A DNA stretch of 64,000 nt from Chionoecetes opilio (lineage: Eukaryota > Arthropoda > Malacostraca > Decapoda > Majidae). Location: NCBI GenBank assembly GCA_016584305.1, contig JACEEZ010018908.1:237434-301433 (forward strand), in the 5' to 3' direction. The position numbers were made by a program, and so were the translations under genes. Within the stretch, counting starts at the first letter, position 1; each line of letters opens with the position of its first letter. Positions 25,717 to 37,000 of this stretch are shown piece by piece. The notes beneath the pieces were generated by a model. The model searched no databases. It was not told the origin of the DNA and saw only the letters and a list, made by a program, of their open reading frames with translations.

Positions 25717-26004
25717 TGAGGAAAGAACAGTAGTAGAATCAAAATTAGATTTAAGTCGCTGCCCTCTGTTGTAGTGGAGATATTATGTAACTGATAATGG
25801 GACTTCGAGTAGTACAACAGAGATGAGTCTATTAATAATTTTGGCTGTCAGGACGCAAGGGAGTCAGGTGTGTCCACCGTCACCTTCCCCTCTGCCACCC
25901 TTCCCACTCCCCCCTCCCCTCTCCGTCACTTATTCATTTCGACAGCCGCCGGTGTCGTGTGGGCAACCTGTCATGGTCTCCGTCATCGCAGCAAGGGCTT
26001 TGAC

Positions 26005-26038
<34 letters not shown>

Positions 26039-26513
26039 CTTATATAAAAAAATCAGCGTCTACCCTTGGTCTACCAGCAGCATCGAGATAAGAGGACATT
26101 AGGTCACACACACACTTAAGGTAAAAGTGGCCTTGGATGCGTCCCTCATTTCTTCTTTCTCTCCCACAGTCCCTCAAAACTGTTTACACACAACAGGCTG
26201 TTTGGGTTTGTGGTGCCAATATTTGGAAATACTCCACTAGTACTATGTTAATCTTTTTCTGGACCAGTCTCAAAGTCATGCACACACACACACACACACA
26301 TACTCTCTCTTTCTCTCTCTCTCTCTTTCTCTCTTTCTCAAATAATAAGCCTCCCATTAATAGACATTATCTCTCCCTGTCTTGCCTCACTGCCTAATCT
26401 GGCGAAGCTGAATCACCTTTAGTGGAATGGACAAAATATGGTCCTTTACTCAGCAACACGGTTACCACCATGGAAACTATTATCCCTTGTCAGCAGCTGC
26501 ACTCACTGACGAG

Positions 26514-26514
<1 letters not shown>

Positions 26515-26582
<68 letters not shown>
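26515..26582. repeat. (GA)n microsatellite
   Basis: About 33 GA units. Short CT and CA runs lie at 26006-26040, 26279-26335 and 26969-26990. Confidence 0.95.
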
Positions 26583-26586
<4 letters not shown>

Positions 26587-27012
26587 GTGAGGTAGAGGAA
26601 TAATGGACAAGCAAGACATTAACGTGTTTCCTTTGTCCCATCCGCCCTGGGTTGGCAGTGGCACCGCACAGGTTGGCACTCCACCACACTATTCTCCGTC
26701 GCAGCAAGTGTGGGAGCGACGAGGATGTGTTCGGAGGAGTAAGGGGAAGAGGGACATCATTATTAGGGCCGAGCACGTGGTAGACAGCACCACCAGCGGC
26801 TTCGCGCACCGTCTCAAGGCTCTGTCGTTACTGTCAAGCGTCAAACAAGCCGTTGACACTTCAAAATAAGCGGCAACAGTATAGCTCCATCTTCCATGAG
26901 TTGTCAAGCGGGTGGGAAAACAGGTTCTGTAATCGGATGTGCGGAAGACTGGTTAGCTTTTTTTTGTTTCTCTCTCTCTCTATCTCTCACTCTTGTGTCG
27001 CTTAGGTATGAA

Positions 27013-27180
27013 CAGTGGCGTACCCAGACATTTGAAAAGGGAGGGCCAATATATATATATATATATATCAAGGGGGACAGTAACTATCCGTATGTCAGCG
27101 AAAAATCCCTAACGGGACTAGACCTCGGGACCCCAGTAGCGCGCCGCGATTTTTATCCACTTACTAATCACTGGCCTTAC
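27013..27180. mobile_element. Transposon fragment with hAT-like end
   Basis: Begins CAGTGGCGTACCCAG, typical of hAT MITE ends, then a TA run and a module AAGGGGGACAGTAAC ... AGCGAAAAATCCCT that recurs at about 60318 and 60585. No matching right end was found. Confidence 0.4.
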
Positions 27181-27193
27181 CAACGCGAGCTGG

Positions 27194-27349
27194 TCATAAG
27201 AACATTAGAAATTAAGGAAGCTACAAGAGGCCGTGAGATTTACAAGAGGTACTTTCTGATACTTAATACTACCTACATCCACCTTTCATCCCCATCCATG
27301 AAAGGATCTAGCCTCCTTTTAAAGTCCCGGTGTTGACTCCGCACTACTT
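27194..27349 (-). mobile_element. CR1-like LINE, 3' end fragment
   Basis: Minus-strand copy of the last about 150 bp of the 16640-18292 element, including the octamer-like tail and the GAGGCTAGATCC region. Strongly 5'-truncated. Confidence 0.7.
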
Positions 27350-27596
27350 GCTGGCGTCTATATATCATATTTCATTCCAAACATTTTACATTTACAAACA
27401 TTTACGCGCGACAGCTATTACCCTCCCAGAAAGAGCTTCGAGTTTATATTGCTCTTTGGGTAATGAGTGCTTGCACACCATCCCCTTGCTCAAGGAAAAC
27501 ATTAACCACGCACATTTGCCAGTGAAAAATCGCCGTGAGTGAGCGGAACACGCAACTTCAGAATGGCCAGACACCCTAAACCAGACCCACGCAGGT

Positions 27597-27621
27597 CAGT
27601 GTGTGTGTGTGTGTGTGTGTG
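27597..27621. repeat. (TG)n microsatellite
   Basis: About 12 TG units. Confidence 0.85.
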
Positions 27622-27903
27622 TTATAGCTTTGATTTGTAGTTCATGGACATACCTCACCACGAACGTTCGAATTCCAGAAAATAGGAAAATAATTGTCCC
27701 TCCTTCTCAATGTCGACCACCGTTCGTGCGCAACTACTGACCCTCACAGACACAGGCTGCGATTTTTACTGTGCTTCCACATAGCTAGCATAAAGAAGGA
27801 GCAACTGTCGTCACCCTGAGCGCAGGCTGCGCAGCACTACTACCACATGCAAAGATATGCGTGAAGTGAAATAGATCAACGCTAATACTTGAGACATACT
27901 TAC

Positions 27904-27954
27904 CACGCTACGCTCAGACTTCATTCTTCCCGATGATGCAGTCTTGCCCTGCAT
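27904..27954 (-). CDS. Candidate first coding exon of an unknown gene
   Basis: ATG at 27954 in the context GCCGTCATGC, then MQGKTASSGRMKSERSV, then an ideal donor GTG|GTAAGT in phase 0. The sequence to its right (27960-28260) is GC-richer than average, as expected of a 5' UTR or promoter on this strand. No second exon was identified to the left, so this stays a candidate. Confidence 0.25.
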
Positions 27955-28596
27955 GACGGCGACGCTGGAGGAGGTGAAGGCAGTAGATATAACAATGTAC
28001 GCTGGACACACGCACACAGTCACAGTGCCACACGCAGAACACGAGCAGCCCTTCTGCGCTCACCATCCACAGACTGGCCTCATGACATGATGTTCCTCCA
28101 AGGCCACATGAAACGAAAGACAAGACTTCGTGTCCTCGGCAGAGTCCTTCTAACCTCTACGCAGGCGTCCCAGCGACTGGCTCTGTGTCTGGCACCACTC
28201 AACGTCACGACCACTCTCTGACCGAGCGCAGTTGTTGTCCCTGCACTCCCTTGGGCTATTAAAGGCAAGACTAGTCCACGTTAACCCTGTTTATATGTCT
28301 GTTTGTTTGTGTGTGTGTGCGCGTAGCTTCTGAGGTGACTGAGAGAGTGAGAGTAAGAAGATTGGGTAAACTACCAGCAGTGCATCCAATAACTGCTAAA
28401 GTTATTTTGCATAAGAAATGTTGGTATTATTACGGTTTAGGTCATAACAGCCCGCGTCGTCTGTTTGTTTACATCCACCGAGTTCTGCACATGCGCTGAA
28501 CCAACTGTCACGGCGGATCTTCTATACCGTCACCGGTGTCGTGTGGGCAAGTGTCTGTGAGGTGGAGTCTGTTTACAAACAAAGGCAAAGAAAACG

Positions 28597-29429
28597 GGTC
28601 ACCCGAAATATACCAAAAACCGGTTTTTGGTAGTATACCCGATACCAAAAACTAATTAATTGTTGAATGAGCAAAGATTTTTTATTTCATAATCGTCGCA
28701 TGTATCAATCTAGTGTAGATCTGTTTATATATAAAGCGTGAATCAAAACTACACGTATATTATTCGTGTAGGGAGGTTTTTGGCATGACTTGTGTGGGTT
28801 TTTGGCTTGGGCGTTATGAAATACAGAAAAAAACACAACTCATGTCATACAGAATCAGGAATTGCTATCAAACTATAGAACACAGTTGATGATCGTATAT
28901 TAATTTTGGACATGCACGTGACTCATGCAGCATATGCGTCGTTCATAATAGTGCCGTTATTTAGTGAGCGCCTGCCAAAAACCTGGCTGTGCTACCAAAA
29001 ACACACACAATTTGAATATCCTTTCCCTTCAAATTCATCGCTAATAATGACTCAATAATAACCGAATCTACACGATTCACAGAAATTACCCAGCTGGCAA
29101 TAAAATACTCGGAAATCCGCGAATCCGCGGAAAATTGACATCCCTGTATGGACCAAAAAGGTTTTTGGTATCAGGTATACCAAAAACTACTGGTTTTCGG
29201 TATACCTGATACCAAAAACCTTTTTGGTCCATACCAAAAACCTTTTTAGTGGGTGCTATCCAGTTTTAAAATATATATTTGCATATTCGATCTTCAGGTT
29301 TTGTCTAGGAGAGTCATTATTAGCGATTAATTTGAAGGGAAAGGATATTGTTTGGGTTTTTGGTAGCACAGCCAGGTTTTTGGTATCAGGTATACCAAAA
29401 ACCGGTTTTTGGTATATTTCGGGTGACCG
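28597..29429. mobile_element. 833-bp palindromic TIR element, 9-bp target duplication
   Basis: Ends are GGTCACCCGAAATATACCAA and its inverse. Flanks share AAGAAAACG (28588-28596; 29430-29438). A minus-strand copy of the flanking sequence at 31350-31440 has a single uninterrupted AAGAAAACG (31361-31369), so this is the empty site. The interior is built from TACCAAAAACC units in both orientations and includes a second inverted pair (28970-29060 with 29315-29385). An 8- to 9-bp duplication with long TIRs would suit Mutator-like or related elements; the class is inferred. No coding region. Confidence 0.75.
29150..29230. repeat. 38-bp-arm hairpin inside the palindromic element
   Basis: Arm 29150-29187 and arm 29193-29230 pair with about one mismatch around a 5-nt centre. 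The arms contain GGACCAAAAAGGTTTTTGGT. Confidence 0.85.
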
Positions 29430-29438
29430 AAGAAAACG

Positions 29439-29535
29439 GGCGTTAAGGGGAATACTTACTAATAATATTGACTTGATCAACAAAGGCATGTCCAGGCGTC
29501 CTACGACAATAAATCCGTCTTTATTTATCACTAGC
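29439..29535 (+). repeat. Segment with inverted copy at 31270-31440
   Basis: The stretch GGGCGTTAAGGGGAATACTT through GGCATGTCCAGGCGTCC is repeated in reverse at 31285-31365. Together with 28530-28596 it forms the host repeat into which 28597-29429 was inserted. Confidence 0.7.
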
Positions 29536-30116
29536 CGCAAAGCCGCCCTCCGGGCGGCCTTTTTGGCTAGCAACTGCGGAGGGCTATTGGTGGGCCTTCG
29601 GCCCACCAAACACAGACTCTCCAGATAGACCCATTACCCACCACCTCGGCCCACCAAACAGACTCTCCAGATAGCCCCTTCTAACTTTCCTGAAATATAT
29701 GTATTCCCCCCACCCATTCACTCACCCATTACCCATCACCCCCCACCCATTCACTCACCCATTACCCATCACCACACACCCATTCACTCACCCATTACCC
29801 ATCACCCCCCACCTATTCCCTCACCCATTACCCTTCACCCCACCCATTCACTCACCTATTACCCATCACCCTACATCAAGGTTTCCTCAATTCTCGCAAC
29901 CCACTTTTTTTTCTTCAGTTCTCGCTAATAGGCTGCTAAAAAAAAAGAAAAAAAAAAAGTGATCAGATCATCTTATAAGTGGGCTTAAAACCTTCCCCTG
30001 GTCAACCTGATTCCAAAACTGTGACATATGATAGGATTCCGCCACAGGGGGCGGCACCTATCGCGGACAGACAGACACACACACACACACACTTTCGCTT
30101 ATATTATTATAGATTA
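29535..30116 (+). mobile_element. Non-coding retroelement family, copy 2
   Basis: Starts with the GC hairpin GCCGCCCTCCGGGCGGC and CTGCGGAGGGCTATTGG, and ends CGGACAGACAGACACACACA then TATTATTATAGATTA, as in the 4107-4640 copy. It contains a roughly 33-bp tandem repeat at 29703-29875 (CACCCATTACCCATCACC). Confidence 0.5.
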
Positions 30117-30118
30117 AA

Positions 30119-31268
30119 GGGGGGGGGGCACGAAGTGGAACCAAAGATATTCAACAACAAGATACCTCACTCCGGGGTGCCCTGTGGTGCGCGTGAAATC
30201 GACCTCCGCCGTGCGGCAGGAGTTTAACCAGTCTGCTAGCCCATTCACTTGCTGCATATGAAAATCAATGAAAATCATATAGACTATGGTTTATCAGTAT
30301 ATATGATATAATGTTATCTTCGTAAATGTTTGTTCTATAATATTATCAAATAAAAAACAGTAAAACACGCTAAAGAAATGCCATTACGAGACTGAAGAAA
30401 TATGCATGAAATATTCACTTCAACTCTTCGCCAGTTAAAACTTTGCGAGTCAACATTTACCATGAAGCATATCAATAGAAGCGCAATTTTATTAGCTTTC
30501 CATTGATATATTTCGTTTTCTGATAAATGAATTAGAACCATGCATAAATTAGGGTTAACTAAATAAATAAAATCATCAATTGGGTAATTTTCCCGATTGA
30601 TGATGTTATTTATTTAGTTAACGCTAATTTATGAATGGTGCTTTATGCATGTTAGAAAACGAAATATGTAAGTGAATAAATAACTGATAACCGATTGATG
30701 ATGTTATTTATTTAGTTAACGGTAATGTATGCATCGTTGTAATTCATTTATCAGAAAACGAAATATATCAATGGAAAGCTAATACAATTGCGCTTCTATT
30801 GATATGTTTCATGGTAAATGTTGACTCGCAAAGTTTTAAATGGCGAAGAGTTGAAGTTAATATTCTTTGGTCATATGCAGAAAGTGAATGGGGCCAGCAG
30901 GCTGGTTTAATACCTGCCGCACGGCGGCGCCACCGTCGGCGGATAACAAGTTGCATTGGAGGGACCACGAGTGAGGTATCTTGTTGAATGTCTTTGGTGG
31001 AACACTCGCCGACGTCGGCGAGAATTCCTATCGGCGAGTTATTGGTATGGTTTTGAGCATATTTGATATATGAAGCATTCAATTTCGTACAGAAATGTCT
31101 TAACCACCCGTATATACCCCCATCTCCTGCTCAGAGGACATTTCTGTACGAAATTGAATGTCTCATATATCATATATGCTCAAAACCATACCTGTAACTG
31201 TCGCCGATAGGAATTCTCGCCGACGTCGGCGAGTGTTCCACTTCGTGCCCCCCCCCCCCCCCCCCCCC
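30119..31268. mobile_element. Composite palindromic (foldback) element with G-tract ends
   Basis: Begins with a G run plus CACGAAGTGGAAC and ends GTTCCACTTCGTG plus a C run. Inside are two abutting palindromes: one with arms about 30132-30590 and 30680-31005 (axis near 30640), one with arms about 31002-31100 and 31137-31243 (axis near 31119). The second contains ACTCGCCGACGTCGGCGAG. Flanking TAA on the right and TTAAA on the left make a TAA duplication possible. No coding capacity. Confidence 0.75.
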
Positions 31269-31269
31269 T

Positions 31270-31440
31270 AATGATAAATAAAGACTGGTTTGTTGTCGTT
31301 GGACGCCTGGACATGCCTTTGTTGATCAAGTCAATATTAGTAAGTATTCCCCTTAACGCCCGTTTTCTTTGCCTTTGTTAGTAAACAGACTCTACCTCAC
31401 AAACAGACACTTGCCCACACGACACCGGGCTTAATTATAA
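31270..31440 (-). repeat. Inverted copy of the 28530-29535 host repeat, without insertion
   Basis: Reverse complement of the sequences flanking the 28597-29429 element, contiguous across the insertion point. Confidence 0.75.
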
Positions 31441-31446
31441 ATGAAT

Positions 31447-31556
<110 letters not shown>

Positions 31557-31665
31557 AGCCGCAACCCTAACTGTGGAAACTATGGGTACGGACTCGTATC
31601 TTAGCTACGGCCTTACTTTTAGGCTTTAGTTAACTAATTATTTCTGAATATTGATGTCAACATAT

Positions 31666-31706
31666 TAGCAAAGACCCTCTACTAAAGTTGTAGAGGGCCT
31701 TTGCTA
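31666..31706. repeat. Hairpin with 17-bp arms
   Basis: TAGCAAAGACCCTCTAC pairs with GTAGAGGGCCTTTGCTA with one mismatch around a 7-nt loop. Confidence 0.75.
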
Positions 31707-31734
31707 CTACCTATGAATATATAAGTATACCTGA

Positions 31735-31930
31735 AAGTACTAAAATAATGCACTAAAATATGTACTTAAAAATGTACTAAAATAATGCACCAAAAAAGTA
31801 CTAAAATAATGTACTAAAACGGTACAAAAATAATGTACTAAATAATATACTAAAAATATGTAGTATAATAATGTACTAAAATAATGGGTACTATAAAATG
31901 TACAAAAAATGTACTTTCATAATGTACTTC
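31735..31930. repeat. Degenerate short tandem repeat (TGTACTAAAATAA type)
   Basis: About twelve loose copies of a 14- to 18-bp A/T-rich unit. Confidence 0.7.
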
Positions 31931-32049
31931 TCTTCCACCTCGGATATAACGCTCAGTACCTGATACTCTTCTACTGAAATTCTCGTCCCGACACAAACGG
32001 GGAACTCTCGCCAACGTTGGAACTCTTGCCGACATGGAAATTTTCCCCA

Positions 32050-33479
32050 ACAGTCCACTTGTAATAGATGAAAAGGAAAATTAAAGATATTTCATTATTG
32101 GCCACCATATTTTTCGAAGATATTATTTGTTATTTAGTTTTGAGGCATTTTGAATTAATTTAGCTCATTTATAGCAAGAATTTGTACATTTTCTTATACC
32201 GCCCCATCATCCCCCCAAGTTGTAATTTCTGCCAGTACGGTTAGGTTAGTTAGGTTAGGTTACGGTCAGGTTAGTTTACGTATACAGAAACACAGGTAAA
32301 AGCTTATTTGATACATATATTGAGTCATAGAAAATAGGAACACCCGATGACGCGAAAAGTTGGAACTCTCACTGACGGGGACGAGAATACCATAAATGAT
32401 AAACCATAAAGCTCCATCTCCTTAATGAGCTGAATCTGTCGGTACTTATTCCTCATCCAAGAATCCCTCGTCTTTCTTTCCCTAGTTTGACGGAGTAATC
32501 TTTACCACAACTTTGTCTTAACAGTCTTGTCTCTGTTTGGGATCCATTCCTTTACTCTCAAGCACCACGTAGTGACAAATTAATCTACGTATTGTTGAAT
32601 GACAGAGGACTATCACTCCAGTCATAGATTTTTCCTTCCAACTCCTGCCAAGCTTGTTCTAGGTTTATGTCAGCTGCCCGTTTTGCTTGAAGGAAGCTCT
32701 ACAAATTGGACCAGGTCGCATTAGGTAATAATTTCATGACACTGTACGTAAACCTAGTCTTTTATTTGATAAGGTGCTCTTTTGATTTTATAATTTTTTG
32801 TATTTTTCTAATTCCATCAACTACAGTGTTGTACATTCCACCTTGCTTTGTAGAGGGCTTGGGCCGACATCCCATTCGTTCGCCCTTCTCCTTGGATGTA
32901 ATTTACATCAAAAAAATTATTCAATTCAATTCAGGTCGCATTAACCCTTTTCTTGGTTGTTGAAAATAAGCATTGATGGTTTAGAACTGACTAGTTTTGA
33001 CAATTTTACACGTGTGGCGTCATCTTGTGTACTGTTCTTTCAAGCTGAAAAGAATATGAGTTTGCTTCACTTCAACCTCAATTTTTAAATCAGATGGACA
33101 CGCCTATGTTTGATACTTTGGTTCCCTTGGCTGGCTGACTAAGGAATGGAATATTCTATCGATTGCTGATTGACATTCTTGAAACCTTTACTTCCATTCA
33201 TAATGTTCCCTGTGGGATGGAATATTCTTTCATTGGCGATTTACATTCCTTTCCTTCTGACTTAAATACTGAACAGGATTGGCCTGTGGTCGAATTCATC
33301 ACCTTGAGTCCCTTCCATGATGTATTGGGGAAGAATTATCGTACCTTGAAAATATTTGTCATAAAGGATTTGATTCCTGTTTACCTTCGGTTACTAAAGA
33401 GTACTCCAGTACATCATAAATATTTCAAAGGTTTGATAACCTTAAAAACTGAGTGTAGTTAAATTTTCCTTAAAAAAGG
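32050..33479. other. Non-coding stretch with a short TTAGG-like tract at 32238-32275
   Basis: The TTAGG-like tract (GGTTAGTTAGGTTAGGTTA) is too short to be a telomeric array. A plus-strand frame of about 99 codons at 33163-33462 has no motif I recognise and no splice context. Nothing else supported. Confidence 0.4.
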
Positions 33480-33485
33480 TTTATT
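33480..33485 (-). promoter_or_regulatory. AATAAA polyadenylation signal
   Basis: An AATAAA hexamer lies on the minus strand only about 8 nt after the stop codon of exon 16. It would give a very short 3' UTR; other signals further left are possible. Confidence 0.4.
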
Positions 33486-33492
33486 ACCCTAT

Positions 33493-34027
33493 TCAAACAA
33501 AACCATCAGCCTGCATATTGTGTAGGATGGCCGATCTTATTTTGCCATACACCAGTTCTGTCCCTGCTACTGTCCAATGAAATCCATCTGCAGTTAAGTT
33601 CTCTTCATAGGATTTAGTATTGAAATGAATTAATCGTTTACTTGTCAGCCATCGTTGTAGTTTCCTATTTATTGCTCTTTGAATTCTGGTATATTTTTTA
33701 TATATTTGGAGGTCATCTGGATATTTCCTGGGTTCTATTAGACACATACTTACAGAGGCATTGCACTGTTTTGCTATTTCTTGTGAAATGTTCACAATAT
33801 TCTGTACAATCTCATTAACAGAACAGGTTCCTTCTATGTCATGGCTACCAATCCAAAGGATGCATAGATTATGGCGCCATCGTAATACTTGACTCATTTG
33901 CTCGTCCTCAAAGAAAGAGTGAGCCATTCCTCCTGGAGATCGGAATACCTTCACCTCGGCTCCTGGGACATTAAAACTGCTCATGATCTGGTTGTGCCCC
34001 ACTAGCGACACTTGGTACTTGGTGGAC
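33493..34027 (-). CDS. Exon 16: degenerate SGNH-hydrolase-like domain, stop codon
   Basis: Acceptor TTTTATTACACAG, phase 2 in, 535 nt to the stop. The domain layout is SGNH-like: a beta strand ending VSLVGHNQ where GDSx is expected, a PGG turn, LCILWIGSHDIEG where GxND is expected, and DGFHWTVAG as the DxxH block. Seen: the Ser nucleophile position is Asn/His and the GxND Asn is His, while Asp and His of DxxH are kept. Known: that Ser is essential in active SGNH enzymes. Inference: a non-catalytic binding or structural domain. The 178-residue length fits a compact SGNH domain. Confidence 0.85.
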
Positions 34028-37000
34028 CTGTGTAATAAAAGTTGAAATGTTTAATTTTGCCTCCTGTAAAGGATTAGGAGGGGGGTATTATGACAATACC
34101 AGAGACTTCAAGGTTTGCCTCCACACTATTTATATTATATATTACATTAGCTTATTTTTCGGGATTTAGGATGCACCGGTTTTTTCCCCAGAAAAACAGG
34201 TCTCTAAACCATCTTGCCTTCTATCTACGTACTGAAGGTCAAAAATGTTGTCTCCTTAGGCATACCGTACCTTGTACAGCAAGGACTAAAAACTAGTGCG
34301 ATCAGCCTTCAAGCCTGGCGCACATTGCGACACAGTGCATGGCAGGGCAACACAGGATTTTGTACCTAGTGTTTTCATGAGAGTCTGCACATTGGCACGC
34401 AGACTCCTGTAATTTTTGCAGCGATAAACTTTCAATCAATCATTTAACCCCATTAAAAATAACTTGATACATAATCCTGAGCTGCCCAGCCCTTTGTCGT
34501 GTCTGGATGTGTGCCGGGCCTCACCCTCGCTCCCTCACACCACGTCATCCATAACACCCGTTTATTTGCTATAAGGGTATGTGAGTCTGCCCTATGCAGC
34601 CCTGCAACCCAATGTACAGACTCATTTGAAATCAACTATGCTAAAGAATTGTAAAATATTATGTTTATGTTGAAAAATGAATAAATAAAAACTAATTTTT
34701 TCACCCTAAAGACATTTTGAAAATAGAGGTGAGTCTTATACAAAAGTGCATCTTATACACCGAAAAATACAGTATATCTGAATCACTGCCTACGACTGTT
34801 GCACTGGTAACTTTACCACCGCTAGCCACTTTAACACTTAGAAAATATAAATTATGACTTGGGAAATACCGGTACTTTGTGTAGTGTGGGATGAGTTCCT
34901 TTTTGAAAGATAGTGTGACAATACATAGGGATACTCCTGACTTGGGTTGAGCCTCCCAGAGCACTTACCCACAGGTTTCTTGAGGGTTAGTGACAGGCTG
35001 TGGAAGACTTGGAGGTGTGGCCAAGTACTGTGCAGGGCCTGGGGTGTGTGGGGGGCAAAGGGAAGTAAGTGTGAAGCAAAATTAAACTTTCTATTATCAA
35101 AGGCTACAAGAAAAAAAAGATTTTATTCATTAATTCTTCCATTCTGGCACATAATAAAATTGTATTGTAGCAGTACTCTCGCACCCCACCACACATTTAC
35201 CCAGACAACGTTAATCTATTTTTCAGTATGTCCTAAAACCCAATACATTAACCTACCATTTTTAAATGATAAATTTTGCTGTATAAGCTAATTTCTACAC
35301 AGCAGAACAATATTTATTACCCCAAATCACCACTTTTACATGATAATTCTAGCCGTAATAAATCCACATATCTTGACCCCATTTCAACCCTGCCAGCACG
35401 CAAAGTTAATGTACTTATTGTGACGTTACAAAAGTTTTCGAAACCAGAAGCCTCGATATTCTGGATTTTTGGGAAGGAAAACTCAACCTATCAAGACTTA
35501 ACAAGAAGGCACAACATGGTGGCATGGCTGATTTGTTTTTATTCTAAATCACTTCTCCAGGCTTATTCAAGGCTATGGGGGAGAAAAAGACTTTTGACAG
35601 CCTGCGGTGGATGGGAGGGAAGATGCTCAGAGTATTGCAAAAACTTAACATTGCTCTGCCCTATAATGTCAATAATATAATGCAATGAATGGGAACTAAG
35701 CACTACATACCTGCAGTGGGCGGGAAGACAGATGCTCCGAGGTGAGGATTTGGCGCTAACTCCTTAAGCGCTATCCTGGCCGGGAGAGCTGTATTTACAT
35801 AGTTGTGATATACGGGAAACGAGTCAAAGCTGTGGGGTCACGTCACTATGTCTCAATTGGTCAATCTTAGTTTTAAAATCATGAATACTCCTGCCATTTA
35901 TTGTTTCAATGTCCAGGTTATTCTACATATCAATTCACTGATAGGGAAAACTGTACTTTTTAATGTCCTTAAAGCATCTGGTCTTCTTCAGTTTCTTCCC
36001 ATGTCCTCTTATGCCTTCTACATTCCATACAAACATGTCTTTTGTCAATTATCCAATCCTAACATAGCTCCATACATCGCTGTCAAGTCTACTCTTTTTC
36101 TTCTTTCCTCCAAAGACGGTAAACCCAATTTCCCCAACCTCTTCTTGTAAGTCAAGTCTGACAGACTACCAACAATCTATGTGGCTACTCTTTGTATTCT
36201 TTTGATTTTTTTATATCTTTCTTCATGTGTCGAGACCAAACTACCGTGCCGTACTCCAATCTAGGTGTATCATGGCCACAATAAATTCATTCAGTATGTC
36301 CTCGTCCAAATAGATCAGAGGCGGGCAAACTCCGGCCCGTGGGCCAGATCCGGCCCACAAAGGCCTAGTGCCTGGTCCACCAGCCTGTTCGGCAGTAACA
36401 TTCTAATCTGGCCCGCAAAATCTCAGCCAAAAAAAGTACTATATACAGTAAACACTCACTTTAACGAACCAATTGGGGGGATGGAGGTGACGTTCTTCTC
36501 CTTTCTGTTTAACGTCAATTTTTCCCATAATTTTTGTGATTAGACAACCGATGATACGCTTCCAACTATCTCTATCAGTTGCCTCAACTGCGCATATTAA
36601 GATTTTAAGTGGATTTTTTGGTTCTCATCGGGGATCGAACTCGGGTCACCGAGAACGCCACTCGGAGACGCTAACCACTCTGCTACCACCTCCCCATTCA
36701 TATATCTTATACAAATCTTCCTGTAGCAGTCTGCAATCCTTTCCCTTTTCAACCTTCTTCATAATTTTAATATCTTCTGCAAACAAGGTCACATAACTTC
36801 AAACAAACTGCCATGTCATTAACATAAATCAGGAACATAACAGCTGCTAATACAGCCTGGGGGTAATCCACTCCACCCTCAGGCACACTTTTATTGCTGT
36901 TCTCATCTGTCTCCCTTTTTGGAAGTCTTTTACCCATTTCAGGACATTCCCATCCAGTTCTCCTTCATACTCCAGTTTCCACAACATTAGTTTATGGGGT

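Noticed and set aside
32238..32275. TTAGG-like tract as a telomere
   Set aside because: Only a few imperfect units; at most an interstitial remnant.
33163..33462. 99-codon plus frame near the gene end
   Set aside because: No recognised motif, no splice sites, and it is antisense to the 3' flank of the gene.
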